From: Bombyx mori
Lineage: Eukaryota; Arthropoda; Insecta; Lepidoptera; Bombycidae
Assembly (NCBI RefSeq): GCF_030269925.1
Contig: NC_085133.1
Span: forward strand, 9,568,001-9,632,000
Reading direction: 5' to 3'
Length of the DNA stretch: 64,000 bases
In this document: positions 1-9,213 of the stretch, one piece after another
Layout of the letters: the number at the start of each line of letters is the position of its first letter
Numbering within the stretch: the first letter of the stretch is position 1
Program-made: the position numbers and the translations under genes
The notes under the pieces: generated by a model
Seen by the model: only the letters and a program-made list of their open reading frames with translations
What the model was told of the DNA's origin: nothing
Database searches by the model: none

Positions 1-1
1 C

Positions 2-172
2 AGTGGTCGACAGGACACGCAGCCTGCCGGCTTCGCTGCCTGGCTCCTCTCCCTGTGGGAGAAACTGTCCGAGGTGATCTCCGGAGTAATCCGAGAGATC
101 GCCTCGGGAGCCAGTCCCTTCGGGGCCTTGCTCGCGGGGTTCTACCGGATGATTGCGCAGCTCAATGGCTAG
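2..172 (+). CDS. LINE ORF1 (gag-like protein), C-terminal 56 residues
   Basis: An open frame enters from the window edge and ends at TAG 170-172. It reads as a hydrophobic, helix-like C terminus ending in MIAQLNG. It overlaps the ORF2 start by 8 bases (ATGGCTAG), with ORF2 in a different frame, the usual tight coupling of ORF1 and ORF2 in this clade. Zinc knuckles, if present, lie upstream of the window. The frame and position support ORF1; the sequence alone carries no diagnostic motif. Confidence 0.75.
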   Translation, partial: SGRQDTQPAGFAAWLLSLWEKLSEVISGVIREIASGASPFGALLAGFYRMIAQLNG

Positions 173-2897
173 CCAGGAGCTGCGCATCATCTATTGGAAC
201 CCCGACGGGATAGGGTCCCGGAGGTCGGAGCTGATCCGACTCGCCCAGGAGTATGACCCGCAGGTTATCCTCCTGGGTGAGACCAAGCTCAAACCTCGAC
301 AAGATTTTAGGATGCCCAACTACTTCGTGTACCGACGGGACGAACTGACCTCCAACGGGCGCCCGTTCAGGGGCACTGCGGCGCTCGTCAGGAGGGACGT
401 GGTGCACGAGGAGCTTGAGCTACTGACCTTCACCTCTACCAGAACGGTCGGGGTGAGGGTCCACGTACCGGGGGCCGAATTGCGGATTTATGCCGCGTAT
501 CGACCCCCGGGTCCTGATTTTGTCGAGGACGATATTAGACGGGCCTTGAACCATGATCGCCATCCGGCCTTGGTGGTCGGGGACCTCAATGCGAAACATG
601 TCGCTTGGGGCTCCCGAATCATCACGGCGCCCGGAAGGCGATTGTACGAGGATGCCGAAAGGGGGGACTACTGCGTGGTCGGCCCCAACGAACCCACCCA
701 CGTTCCAACGTTGGCCCGGTACCAACCGGACGTCTTGGACGTGTGTGTTCACAAGGGGCTACGGTGCCCTCTAGCGATAGAGGCACTGTACGACCTGAGT
801 ACCCCTCACCTACCGATCTTGGTCACGGTGGGTTTGGGGCTCACTCGGGTCGCGACATCCCCTCTCAGGCCTAGGGTCGACTGGCAGTCCTTTACGGGAC
901 TGCTGGCCGACCAATCCTTGTTTCAAGACCCGTCTACCCCTGATGAGGTCGACACGGCGGCTTCCCGTCTCGTCGACACCATCAGGGGAGCCCTGGACCA
1001 AGCGACGACTCTGGTACCCAGCGGGGGGCCCAGAGCGGAACTCCCGGTGCACCTCAAGACGTTAATTCGTCGGAAGAGGGCACTTAGGAGGCTCTGGGCG
1101 ACATCTAGGTGTCCCAGGATTAAGCGCGAGCTAAACCGACTTGAGGATGAGCTGGCGACTAAGATGCGGACTTACCGGGGTGACACCTGGGAGGGGAGAC
1201 TGTCGGACGCGTCCGACGACCGTACGATGGCCCCCCTTCACCGCATCTGTCGCCGGCTCACGAACAAGCCTTTCCCCACTTGCCCCTTGGAGGACGAGGG
1301 GGGAAGACGGTGTTTTACACCGTTGGCTCGTGCTGAAGTCCTGGCCAACTCGCTGGAGCGGCAGTTCACTCCGAATGTCTCTGCACCCTCGATGGTTGCA
1401 TTCCATCGGGAGGTGTCAGAGGGCGTAATCCAACTCCTCAAACCGGAATCGCCGGGAGTCGAGCTGGGAGGTGACGATCTAGTCACTCCCAGGGAGGTGC
1501 GCCTCCTCATCAAGCTGATGAAGAGGCGCAAAGCCCCCGGCGAGGACGGTATTCCCCCCCTCGCCCTACAAAATCTCCCTCCTTCAATCGTGTCAGCAAT
1601 GACACGATTGTTTAATTCCATTCTCAGGGTAGGACACTTCCCTGGAACTTGGAAATTGGGCAAGATTATCGTCTTGCCCAAACCCGGCAAGGACAGGAGA
1701 AAGCCCTCCAGTTACCGACCGATTACCTTGCTGTCGCACGTGGGCAAGTTGTTCGAGCGGCTGCTCCTGAGGAGAATATCGCCGTATATTCTCCTCAGGC
1801 CGGAGCAATTCGGCTTTAGAAGCGGCCACTCGACGACTCTGCAACTGACCCGTGTCCTGCATCACTTGGCGGACCGGCGAAACTCGCGCCAATACACGGT
1901 CGCGGTCCTTCTCGATATCGAGAAGGCCTTCGACCGTGTGTGGCACGAGGGGCTGGTCCACAAGCTGCGGGACGCGGGCCTACCGCACGCTCACGTGCGA
2001 CTGCTCGGGTCGTATCTGGAGGGCAGAACCTTCTTTGTCGCGGTCGAGGGCGCACGGTCTTCCGTGCGTCCCATTACGGCCGGGGTTCCCCAGGGTAGTG
2101 TCCTATCACCTATCCTATACGCCCTCTACACTAATGACATCCCCACACTGGAGGGTCACCTTCGGGCGTGGGAGGAGGACGTGAAGTTGGCCTTGTTCGC
2201 TGACGACTCGGCCTACTTCTCGTCCTCTCCGTTCCCCTCTGCAGCCATTATGAGGATGCAGAGGCTTTTGGATTTACTGCCCCAGTGGCTGGACCGTTGG
2301 AGAGTCGCGGTCAATGTGGGAAAGACCGCGGCCTTACTCTACGGTCCGGTCCGTATCAGAGTCGTCCCAAAGAAACTCAGCCTCCGAGGTGTGAATGTCG
2401 AGTTCAGGACCACGGTCCGGTATCTCGGATGCGACATCGACCGCTCCTTGAGCATGGTCGCGCACGTCAACCGAGTCATCGGTCAGACTCGCGCGGCCAG
2501 GTTCTTGTTGCGGCCGGTGCTTGCGTCCGGGCTTCCGACCAGGACCAAACTCGCCATTTACAAGACATACGTCCGTTCCCGCCTCACATACGCTGCTGAG
2601 GCCTGGTATCACCTGTTGTCGCCGTCCCAGCGATCTAGGTTGCAGGCCCAGCAGAGTCTTTCCCTCCGCATTATCGTCGGGGCCGGGCAGTACGTCAGAA
2701 ATGACGTTATTGCCCGGGACCTAGGTGTGGAGTCGCTCGTGGAGTTTGTGACTAGGCTCGCCCGTAATATGTACGAGCGAGCCGAAAATGGGCCCCATGA
2801 GCATCTCCACAACATAGCCCCGTTGCACGCCAGACCACCGGATGGTACGGCGTTGCCGCGGGAGCTATTGGTACCCCCGACGATCATTCGGAGTTAA
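165..2897 (+). CDS. LINE ORF2: endonuclease and reverse transcriptase (910 aa)
   Basis: The protein nicks target DNA and copies its own RNA there (target-primed reverse transcription). Residues 1-225 are an EEP-type endonuclease with N at residue 12 (YWNPDG), E at 39 (GETKLKP) and GDLNAKH at 139-145. Residues about 450-720 are the reverse transcriptase, with YRPITLLS, LDIEKAFDRVWH (583-594), GVPQGSVLSP (640-649) and catalytic FADD (678-681). A C-terminal region with YLGC and LTYAAEAWY follows. I start at ATG 165, which overlaps the ORF1 stop; an in-frame TTG at 153 is not a likely eukaryotic start. The frame is open to TAA 2895-2897, so the protein looks full length. In the endonuclease the usual Ser-Asp-His reads Thr-Pro-His near residues 213-215, which may weaken it. 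Confidence 0.92.
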   Translation: MASQELRIIYWNPDGIGSRRSELIRLAQEYDPQVILLGETKLKPRQDFRMPNYFVYRRDELTSNGRPFRGTAALVRRDVVHEELELLTFTSTRTVGVRVHVPGAELRIYAAYRPPGPDFVEDDIRRALNHDRHPALVVGDLNAKHVAWGSRIITAPGRRLYEDAERGDYCVVGPNEPTHVPTLARYQPDVLDVCVHKGLRCPLAIEALYDLSTPHLPILVTVGLGLTRVATSPLRPRVDWQSFTGLLADQSLFQDPSTPDEVDTAASRLVDTIRGALDQATTLVPSGGPRAELPVHLKTLIRRKRALRRLWATSRCPRIKRELNRLEDELATKMRTYRGDTWEGRLSDASDDRTMAPLHRICRRLTNKPFPTCPLEDEGGRRCFTPLARAEVLANSLERQFTPNVSAPSMVAFHREVSEGVIQLLKPESPGVELGGDDLVTPREVRLLIKLMKRRKAPGEDGIPPLALQNLPPSIVSAMTRLFNSILRVGHFPGTWKLGKIIVLPKPGKDRRKPSSYRPITLLSHVGKLFERLLLRRISPYILLRPEQFGFRSGHSTTLQLTRVLHHLADRRNSRQYTVAVLLDIEKAFDRVWHEGLVHKLRDAGLPHAHVRLLGSYLEGRTFFVAVEGARSSVRPITAGVPQGSVLSPILYALYTNDIPTLEGHLRAWEEDVKLALFADDSAYFSSSPFPSAAIMRMQRLLDLLPQWLDRWRVAVNVGKTAALLYGPVRIRVVPKKLSLRGVNVEFRTTVRYLGCDIDRSLSMVAHVNRVIGQTRAARFLLRPVLASGLPTRTKLAIYKTYVRSRLTYAAEAWYHLLSPSQRSRLQAQQSLSLRIIVGAGQYVRNDVIARDLGVESLVEFVTRLARNMYERAENGPHEHLHNIAPLHARPPDGTALPRELLVPPTIIRS

Positions 2898-3373
2898 AGC
2901 TCCTCGCCGGCTGTGAGGCCGGGGAGGACCTATGAGCGCCCCTCTCGGAGCTGAGTTTCATCAGCCTCTAGTCCCACGCCTCTTGCCCGTTTGGCGGGTC
3001 TCCCGTATGGGGACCGCGGCTGCACCCCGTAGGTGCAGCCTCATTTCCATTAGGGGCTTTGACCCTACCCCCCACCCCCTTTTGGGATGGGGTGTTCATA
3101 CCCGCTACAGTCCTCCCTCCCATCAAAATTGTAACAATGGGGAGAGGAGGGGGAGGACTCTAGCGAGGAGTGCGGCTTGCTCTCTCCCCCATGCTAGGTT
3201 AGATTAGGTTATGTTAGGTTAAGTTAGATTAGGTTTAGGTTTAGGTGTGACGGCGCGCGCTGCCCCGGCACTCCACGGAGTGCAGGAACGGCGCGCTGCT
3301 GTCACTTAGATGTAAGTTAGATTAAGTTAGGTTTACTTTAGCTTAAGTTAGGTTAATATTAAATTGTAAAAAG

Positions 3374-3419
<46 letters not shown>
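2898..3419 (+). other. LINE 3' UTR with TTAGG-like strings, hairpin and poly-A tail
   Basis: GC-rich DNA follows the ORF2 stop. At 3194-3242 there are about five TTAGG strings in degenerate repeats, then a GC-rich imperfect hairpin at 3245-3307 whose centre pairs GCACTC with GAGTGC, then two more TTAGG strings up to 3355. A run of about 50 A residues (3369-3419) ends the element. Confidence 0.75.
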
Positions 3420-3420
<1 letters not shown>

Positions 3421-3940
3421 ATTGTGGAGAGAAGCGGCCGCCCCCTGCTGACGACGAAGAAGATAGAAGAGAAGGAAGAAAGAAGAAAAAGCGGTCCCAC
3501 CCAACATCACAACTCCAAGCCTGCTTCACTCAGTCCTGCAGCGCACCACCCCTGCCTCGATAGGCGGGGAGTTATATGCCCGGGCAAAGGGGTTTCCCCG
3601 AGGCCCGCTCCGTGCCCCCGCAAGGGGGTACGACGACCCCGACTGACTGCAAATTCAGTTCGAGACAGCGAGCCGACGAGTCAAGACCTCTCCAGAAGAA
3701 GAGGAGAGAGCCGTCGCACAAGAAGAAGAGACTCGCTCCTACGCCCTGCGCCGGTCAAGCCACGAGGACCGTGTGAACGCCATACTGAAGCCTTCGTTAT
3801 TTTCCTCGAACCAATCCCAGCACCCGTTCCGCGACAGCCACTGCGGCAATACTCGAGCCACCACGTTTCAACGAGAGTAAGAAGTCTAAAAATCACACGT
3901 GGTGGCCGAAACCTGAGCGGTGGCCGTCCGGAATATCTAT
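3420..3940 (+). other. GC-rich block of unknown origin
   Basis: The base composition matches LINE coding DNA rather than the AT-rich host. One plus-strand frame stays open from 3424 to 3942 and reads as a low-complexity, Arg/Pro/Ser-rich protein with no motif I know. It could be the 5' region of another LINE or part of a composite element. It ends abruptly against a different coding relic at about 3940. Confidence 0.4.
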
Positions 3941-4070
3941 GAATCTCTAACAATACATCGTAATATTCTTCCAACGGTATTACATGAACGGTTGGACTGC
4001 CAAGGCTATTCCTTTTTAAAATAAGGTAGTCCAATTCACTGATGCTCATAAGCTCGTATTTTTTTTACCT
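3940..4070 (-). pseudogene. Possible fragment of a KRBA2/SCAND3-like integrase-type transposon gene
   Basis: Read on the minus strand, this stretch encodes about 40 residues with LDYLILKR, HVIPLEEYYDVL and LEIH. That pattern resembles the region before the zinc-binding part of integrase-like proteins of the KRBA2 type. It is cut on the 3' side by the GC-rich block, and nothing downstream in the family was found. The identification is by pattern only. Confidence 0.3.
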
Positions 4071-5070
4071 GCAGGAGTCCTCCGGGAACCAGATTATGTG
4101 GCCACCTTAGCAGTTTTTAGGTGCCGGATAACCTCAAAAATTTTACTATTTGTCCAAAGCTTTTTACAGCTTCCATTTGAGAATTGTATCATTTTTTTTA
4201 ATTCACTATAATATAAACCTTTAAAATCAGAATTATTTTCTAAAATGTCTTCTCCACACGAAATATTTGCAGTTTTCAGTTATTTTTTGAGACACAAAAT
4301 GACGCCATTGTTATTGTTTTGATCAACAGTGGCGCGCGTGGTAAAAAAAATGAGCTAAATACTTCAATTTGCCGCGGCATTATGAAAACGGAGTTTGAAT
4401 TGTCGATGTTATGTTGTGGCATATTATAAAGTGATACGGCAATATACATTTTGCCTTCGGCATTTTACATAACAGCGAACATTTTTATAATGACGACGCC
4501 GTTTGTAAACGGCGGAATCATACAAATTGCCTGCGACATATATTCTGTTACTCTATGTCTTCCAATACTTACTGTGTTCTGAGCATTGAAATGTAACACC
4601 AAGAACTACATCTAGTTCCACAATACAATAAGCACGAAATTTTAAACAAATATTTTTAACCTTATATATTAGGCTTTAAGTATCATTTTAGAATAAATAT
4701 TTTTGTACTGATGACTTTTTATGTTCAAGTGACATTTTAAATTTATTCCATAATATTCTTTTTCTGACGAAAGGACCTAAATACATATATTTTGCAATGG
4801 TAATTAAACTTTATGTTTAAGTATTAAGGTTTATAATAAACTGAAGTCGTTAACATTATTAAACTTTTTTCTAAGAAATGAAGATGTTTTCGTGTCTGCA
4901 AACGTGGCCACTGACTGGAGCGTCTTATTTTTGTTCCTGATCCTTAATCTAGTACTATTATTGATCGAAGATCGCAAGCATTGATTTGGTTGGCAGAGAA
5001 ATGATCATGTGACAAAAGATTTTTATGATATTTTCGCCAAAATCTTTCTACCGATATTACTCCTTTCAAT
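4071..5070. other. AT-rich intergenic DNA with short palindromes
   Basis: No coding exon was recognised. Between about 4330 and 4560 there are several short palindromes, such as GCCGTTT-GT-AAACGGC and TGCCTTCGGCA, which could belong to a decayed DNA transposon. The rest is simple AT-rich sequence. Confidence 0.5.
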
Positions 5071-5288
5071 TTTTTTTTATTATTGCTTAGATGTGTTGAC
5101 GTGCTCACAGCCCACCTGGTATTAAGTAGTACAGGAGCCCATAGACGTTTACAATGTAAATGCGCCACCCACCTTGAGATAATAATACGAGTTCTAAGGT
5201 CTCAATATAGTTACAACGGCTGCCCCACCCTTCAAACCGAAACGCATTACTGCTTCACGGCAGAAATAGGCGGGGCGGTAGTACCACA
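5071..5288 (-). repeat. Bm1 SINE, 3' half
   Basis: The copy starts with the T run of an inverted poly-A tail followed by ATTGCTTAGATG, and matches the Bm1 body up to the GGCAGAAATAGGCGGGG segment. The tRNA-related head is missing. Confidence 0.85.
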
Positions 5289-5530
5289 CAATACACATCA
5301 CAAGCTAAAAAGATACATAAAAAACACAAGTAAAAAAAACAATATCTGGCTTGCAACAAAAGCTATGTGCGCACGACAAAACAAGACAAAGTGCTGAATT
5401 TGTACACAACGTTCCTTACAATTAGACGATTAATTAATATAAAAATATAACAAATGTATTGTACGAGAAACTGGCCCAAACCAGACCAAACACTGGTAGT
5501 AGTATGTGCCTCTGATACGGATCATATATA

Positions 5531-6007
5531 CAGGGACGTCTTAAATTAGGCTGGGGCCCTTGGGCACACAAGAATTTTGGGGCCCTTTTGGAAAGTAAAA
5601 AAAGCGAATTATAATAACATCTTTTTAACAGAGTAGGACCATTTATTATAATCAAATACAGTATGATATAATATGTCATTAATGATATTAGAATGCTGCT
5701 GGTTTTTTGGTTTGAGTCGATGGTGTACTTAGTAAATTAGGTAGGATGCGTTCGGAAATATTATTAATTAGTACAGTAGGAATAGGCGCAGTCATCGATA
5801 TAATGGCGTAGTATATGCCTTGTAAATACCTTACCTTACCTTACCTTCTGATATACCTATACCTTCCAATACATATACCTTCTGATAAGATTACTGATTT
5901 GTGAAAAAAGTGTAATGTGTGAGAGAAATTGTCGGTCCTTCGGGGCCCCCTGAGAATGGGGGCCCTGGGCACGGATCCCGTGTGCCCTTATGGTAAAGAC
6001 GGTATTG
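5531..6007. mobile_element. hAT-type nonautonomous DNA transposon (477 bp)
   Basis: The unit begins CAGGGACGTCTTAAATTAGG and its other end reads, inverted, CAATACCGTCTTTACCATAAGG, so the ends are imperfect terminal inverted repeats. Both ends carry GGGCCC-rich blocks. It is flanked by the exact 8-bp duplication CATATATA (5523-5530 and 6008-6015), the length typical of hAT elements. It has no transposase frame. A short CCTTA repeat lies inside at about 5828-5850. Confidence 0.8.
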
Positions 6008-6158
6008 CATATATACAATGAATGCGTTCCGATTTGAAGAGCATGACACTTTATACCATAAAATTGAGGCTTAGAGTCTCTAGTCGGTTGAGTTCACTTT
6101 GTAATTTCTATAATCCAATTAAGCTCATGCGCGAAAAAATCATGAAATGCTTCCTCAC

Positions 6159-6470
6159 CTTATACTCGTGCCAGTGCCTTCGCGGCAAATGCTCGTGAAC
6201 GAGCAGACCTTTCAAAACATGCTTCTCCATCAACCCTTCATCTCCAACGCACTCACTATAATTATACACATTCAATACATCCTTAAACCTTTCAGTTCTG
6301 TCGAAGAACATTAGGGCATCTTGCACAAACCCATCCAAGGATGTCATAGGACTTCTGTGAACGCGATTATTCTTGTATTTCATTATCAAAGATTTAATTT
6401 TTAACGTGTTTTCGGTGATATTGACGCAGTTAACCAGTGAAACTTGTAGTAATAGAACAATCAACATCAT
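6159..6470 (-). CDS. Possible first coding exon of a secreted protein gene, unknown function
   Basis: From ATG 6470 the minus strand stays open for 104 codons. It starts with a hydrophobic stretch (MMLIVLLLQVSLVNC) that looks like a signal peptide, followed by a charged segment with one further Cys. At 6158 the sequence AAG|GTGAGG is a good splice donor in phase 0, after residue 104 (HWHEYK). Past the donor the frame runs only 17 more codons. A TATAAATA lies about 40 bp upstream of the ATG (6510-6517). No second exon was found at lower coordinates, where a hAT element and Bm1 intervene. I do not recognise the family; it may be a real gene whose other exons I missed, or a broken one. Confidence 0.4.
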
Positions 6471-6509
6471 TTTCGTGATGCTTGTGCGATCGTGAATTAT
6501 AAATGAATT

Positions 6510-6517
6510 TATTTATA
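6510..6517 (-). promoter_or_regulatory. Possible TATA box
   Basis: TATAAATA on the minus strand, about 40 bp before the ATG of the possible secreted-protein exon. The distance would leave a very short 5' UTR, so this is only suggestive. Confidence 0.25.
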
Positions 6518-6697
6518 TGAATACATCGATTGTAATTCGATATGTTTGATCAGCGTTGTAATTGTATACGTTATGAGGTTTTGTAACAATGCAATTATGT
6601 TTTCCTGATATTTTTAGTGCAAGCTAAGCAGTTCAGAAGCGCTTATGCCGCAATCGAGTAACACGTGATGTTATATCTCAGTTATTTAGTGAGATCG

Positions 6698-7053
6698 AAG
6701 ACGTAATTAATTAATACACCATATCTTGTATAACAATGCTCTGAGGGATTTTTCTTTTTTTTTATTGCTTATATGGATAGACGAGCTCACAGCCCACTTG
6801 GTGTTAAGTGGTTACTGCATCCCATAGACATCTACAACGTAAATGCGCCACCCACCTTGAGATATAAGCTCTAAGATCTCAGTATAGTTACAACGGCTGC
6901 CCTACCCTTCAGACCGAAACGCATTACTGCTTCACGGCAGAAATAGGCAGGGCGGTGGTACCTACCCGCGCGGACTCACAAGAGGTCCTACCACCAGTAA
7001 AAGACGTAATTAATTAATATACAATTTCTTGTATAACGCTGCTTTGAGGAATT
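6698..7053. repeat. Imperfect direct repeats of about 52 bp flanking a Bm1
   Basis: The sequences at 6698-6749 and 7001-7053 are near copies (AAGACGTAATTAATTAATA at the start, GAGG near the end) and enclose a minus-strand Bm1. Both contain the start of a CR1-like LINE piece that continues only on the right. This is much longer than a usual target-site duplication. Confidence 0.65.
6757..7000 (-). repeat. Bm1 SINE, 5'-truncated
   Basis: Inverted copy from the poly-A tail to the CCTACCACCAGTAA segment. It sits between the 52-bp direct repeats. Confidence 0.88.
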
Positions 7054-7206
7054 GTTCGAGATGATATGATGATCGATCTTGTTTCTACCATCGCACCTCC
7101 CGCCACCAGACTAGAGCTCATCCATACTACCTGGAGCCACTGCGGTCATCCACAGTGCGTTTCCACAGGTCTTATTTTGCCACGTACCATCCGGCTACGG
7201 AATGAG
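7034..7206 (+). mobile_element. CR1-like LINE, ORF2 C-terminal fragment
   Basis: The coding sequence corresponds to the EELFEMI...YYLEPLRSSTVRFQ region of the better-preserved copy at 42215-42912, with substitutions. It is fused directly to a Bm1 at about 7206. Confidence 0.75.
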
Positions 7207-7559
7207 ATTTTCTAATGAAATACGTACTTAACAAATGTTCACGATTGACTTCCACGGTGAAGGAATAACATCGTGTAATAAAAATCAAACCCGCAAAATT
7301 ATAATATGCGTAATTACTGGTGGTAGGACCTCTTGTGAGTCCGGGTAAGTACCACAACCCTGCCTATTTCTGCTATGAAGCGGTAATGCGTTTCGGTTTT
7401 AAAGGGCGGGGCAGCCATAGTTAAAAGTAAGATATTTAGAGCTCATGTCTCAAGGTGAGTGGCGGCACTTACGTTATTGATGTCTATGGGCTCCGGTAAC
7501 CACTTAACATCAGGTGGGCCGTGAGCTCGTCCACCCATCTAAGCAATTAAAAAAAAAGA
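7205..7559 (+). repeat. Bm1 SINE lacking the tRNA-like head
   Basis: Starts at TTTCTAATGAAATACG and runs to the terminal CATCTAAGCAAT and poly-A. The tRNA-related region is absent. Confidence 0.88.
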
Positions 7560-7797
7560 ACATCAATCATCATAGGCTTCACTGGAAACTTCATCTGTTT
7601 ATTCTAAGATGCGACATCCGAATTTTCCTACGCATGAACCGTAATAAAATGTAAGCCTGCTGATAATAAAGTTTGTGTTGTGAGTTTTTACACTATCTTT
7701 GTATGGATATGGCAGAGCTCAAGCTAGACATGGTGGGAAATAAAGTGACGATATCCGCGTGGAGCAAACTCTCCTGGCCATCCTCATGAGAGGCCAT

Positions 7798-7925
7798 CCT
7801 TTAGCGGTAGGCAGCGGCTTGGCTCTGCCCCTGGCATTGCTGAAGTCCATGGGCGACGGTAACCACTCACCATCAGGTGGGCCGTATGCTCGTCTGCCTA
7901 TAAAAGCAATAAAAAAAATAAAAAA
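7798..7925 (+). mobile_element. CR1-like LINE, 3' terminal fragment
   Basis: Contains the typical end GCGGTAGGCAGCGGCTTGGC through CATCAGGTGGGCCGTATGC and a (A)n tail. It is a short 5'-truncated copy. Confidence 0.8.
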
Positions 7926-8480
7926 AGACACCGGGGTTCTGTCGTTAGTGCAAGCTGTCTCGCTCTTAACCTCCCCTGCAGAACATTGAGTCGGCGGCAT
8001 TATCGCCCCGACTGTGCACGTGTGGGCCATTGAATGTCACTCAAATGTCAAATCTCTCATTGTCAAGACTTTGTTTTCAGTTCTGTCCGTCAGTCACCGG
8101 ACGGGTTCAAAGATAAAAGTATATTTACGTAAGATAACCAACGAAAATGCTCTATACGTGCCTTGAAAGAATCATTTTAATATGTAAGTTATGTCATCTG
8201 AAACAAGCAAAGTCATGGCCGTTTCTAGATAAATAAATTATTACAAAATGATTTGTAACTATGTGTCATCATCCTTTTATATCCTAGTTATCCTATCTTT
8301 AAATATATATACACGCACTTGAAGGAATGCGCAGAAAAACTTGCGCCAATGCTTTGGTCAATGCACCCGGGCTTCGCTTAGAGTAATCATGTTAAAGATC
8401 GTTTCAATAATTGCTGAAATTAGTTAAAAGTTGGCACTTAAAGACGAAGAACAGGGAGTTAAGGGCAAGGATTCACGTAT
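7926..8480. other. Unassigned intergenic DNA
   Basis: I recognise no exon or repeat here. The frames are short and the composition is mixed AT-rich. Confidence 0.5.
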
Positions 8481-8510
8481 TTACTTCAATAAAGCGGCAT
8501 AACATGAGAA

Positions 8511-9213
8511 CTCCAATTGGAATACAAACGAGGCCTGGGTTAAAGAATGGTCAGCCAGTGGTATCCTTTTTTTTTTTTTTTTTTCGGGCCGGGGCCGAAC
8601 TTCCTACGAGGTCCCCGCGCCAAGGAGGCGCGCGGGGTATGTGAGACTTAACGGTCTGCAGCTGTTAAGAGCAGACCGCGGGCCCAAGGATTTTAGGGCC
8701 CACCCACTAAACGACTCCCCTGCACTCTTACACCCGACGTCCGATCTCCGTCCGGGGTCAAAACCCGGTCAGAGTAGGGGGGTTCCCGCGGTCAACACTA
8801 CAACCAGACACGCGGCGCCACCCCGAGGACGCCCGACCGACGGGTCGTCGAGATGTATCGCCAGATGTATCCTACCTGAACTGTTCGAGCTGAATCCACA
8901 CTCCCGCCCACCTGGTTTCAAAGAAAAACGCCCAATATGGTGCATGCTTAACCACCTCAGAACGAGAGTTGGTCACTGCACCCAACTGCGGAAGAAATGG
9001 GGCTGGACGGAAAACGAAAGCTCTGAATGCGGATGCCTAGAGCAAACTGTACGCCACATTGTCATGGAATGCCCACTAACGAAATTCGCAGGCCAAGTGG
9101 AAGATCTCAAAAATGTAGCAGAAGAAGCTATCGATTATTTCACAAACTGTAAATTTAAATTATAACCACGCAGTGTAAACTAATGCCATACGATAAATAA
9201 ATAAATAAAATAA
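8511..9213 (+). mobile_element. Truncated LINE with C-terminal Cys/His motif, inserted in a jockey relic
   Basis: It is flanked by the exact duplication ATAACATGAGAA (8499-8510 and 9214-9225) and ends with an (ATAA)n tail. After removing an inner insertion, its reading frame continues unbroken across the gap and ends at TAA 9163-9165. The C terminus has RPPGF, LNHLRTRVGH, a CGC...HIVMEC Cys/His motif and a final short tail, as in the ends of many LINE reverse transcriptases. The exact clade is not certain. Confidence 0.75.
8567..8860 (-). mobile_element. GC-rich LINE 3' UTR, inner insertion
   Basis: A T run (8567-8584) is the inverted poly-A tail; the rest is very GC-rich and has no reading frame I recognise. 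It is flanked by near-identical 12-mers CCAGTGGTATCC (8555-8566) and CCAGATGTATCC (8861-8872), two mismatches, which is probably its target-site duplication. Confidence 0.6.

Larger units (their letters stand above)
1..3419 (+). mobile_element. Jockey-clade non-LTR retrotransposon (LINE), 5' end outside window
   Basis: The unit runs from the window edge through the end of ORF1, a full ORF2 (endonuclease plus reverse transcriptase), a 3' UTR of about 470 bp and a poly-A tail of about 50 bases. It is much richer in G+C than the flank after 3945. The ORF1 and ORF2 layout and the EEP-RT order are those of jockey-clade LINEs. The family name is not recognised. A target-site duplication cannot be tested because the 5' end lies outside the window. 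Confidence 0.9.

Noticed and set aside
162..2887. Several long minus-strand and second-frame ORFs over the first LINE
   Set aside because: They are shadows of ORF2 in GC-rich DNA, without any family motif.
7926..8480. Possible exon near a CCTGCAGAACATTGAGTC segment
   Set aside because: No open frame of useful length with splice sites.
8641..9165. A 174-codon open frame that could be taken for a host gene
   Set aside because: Its first half is the inverted 3' UTR of one element and its second half the C terminus of another LINE; the join is created by an insertion.
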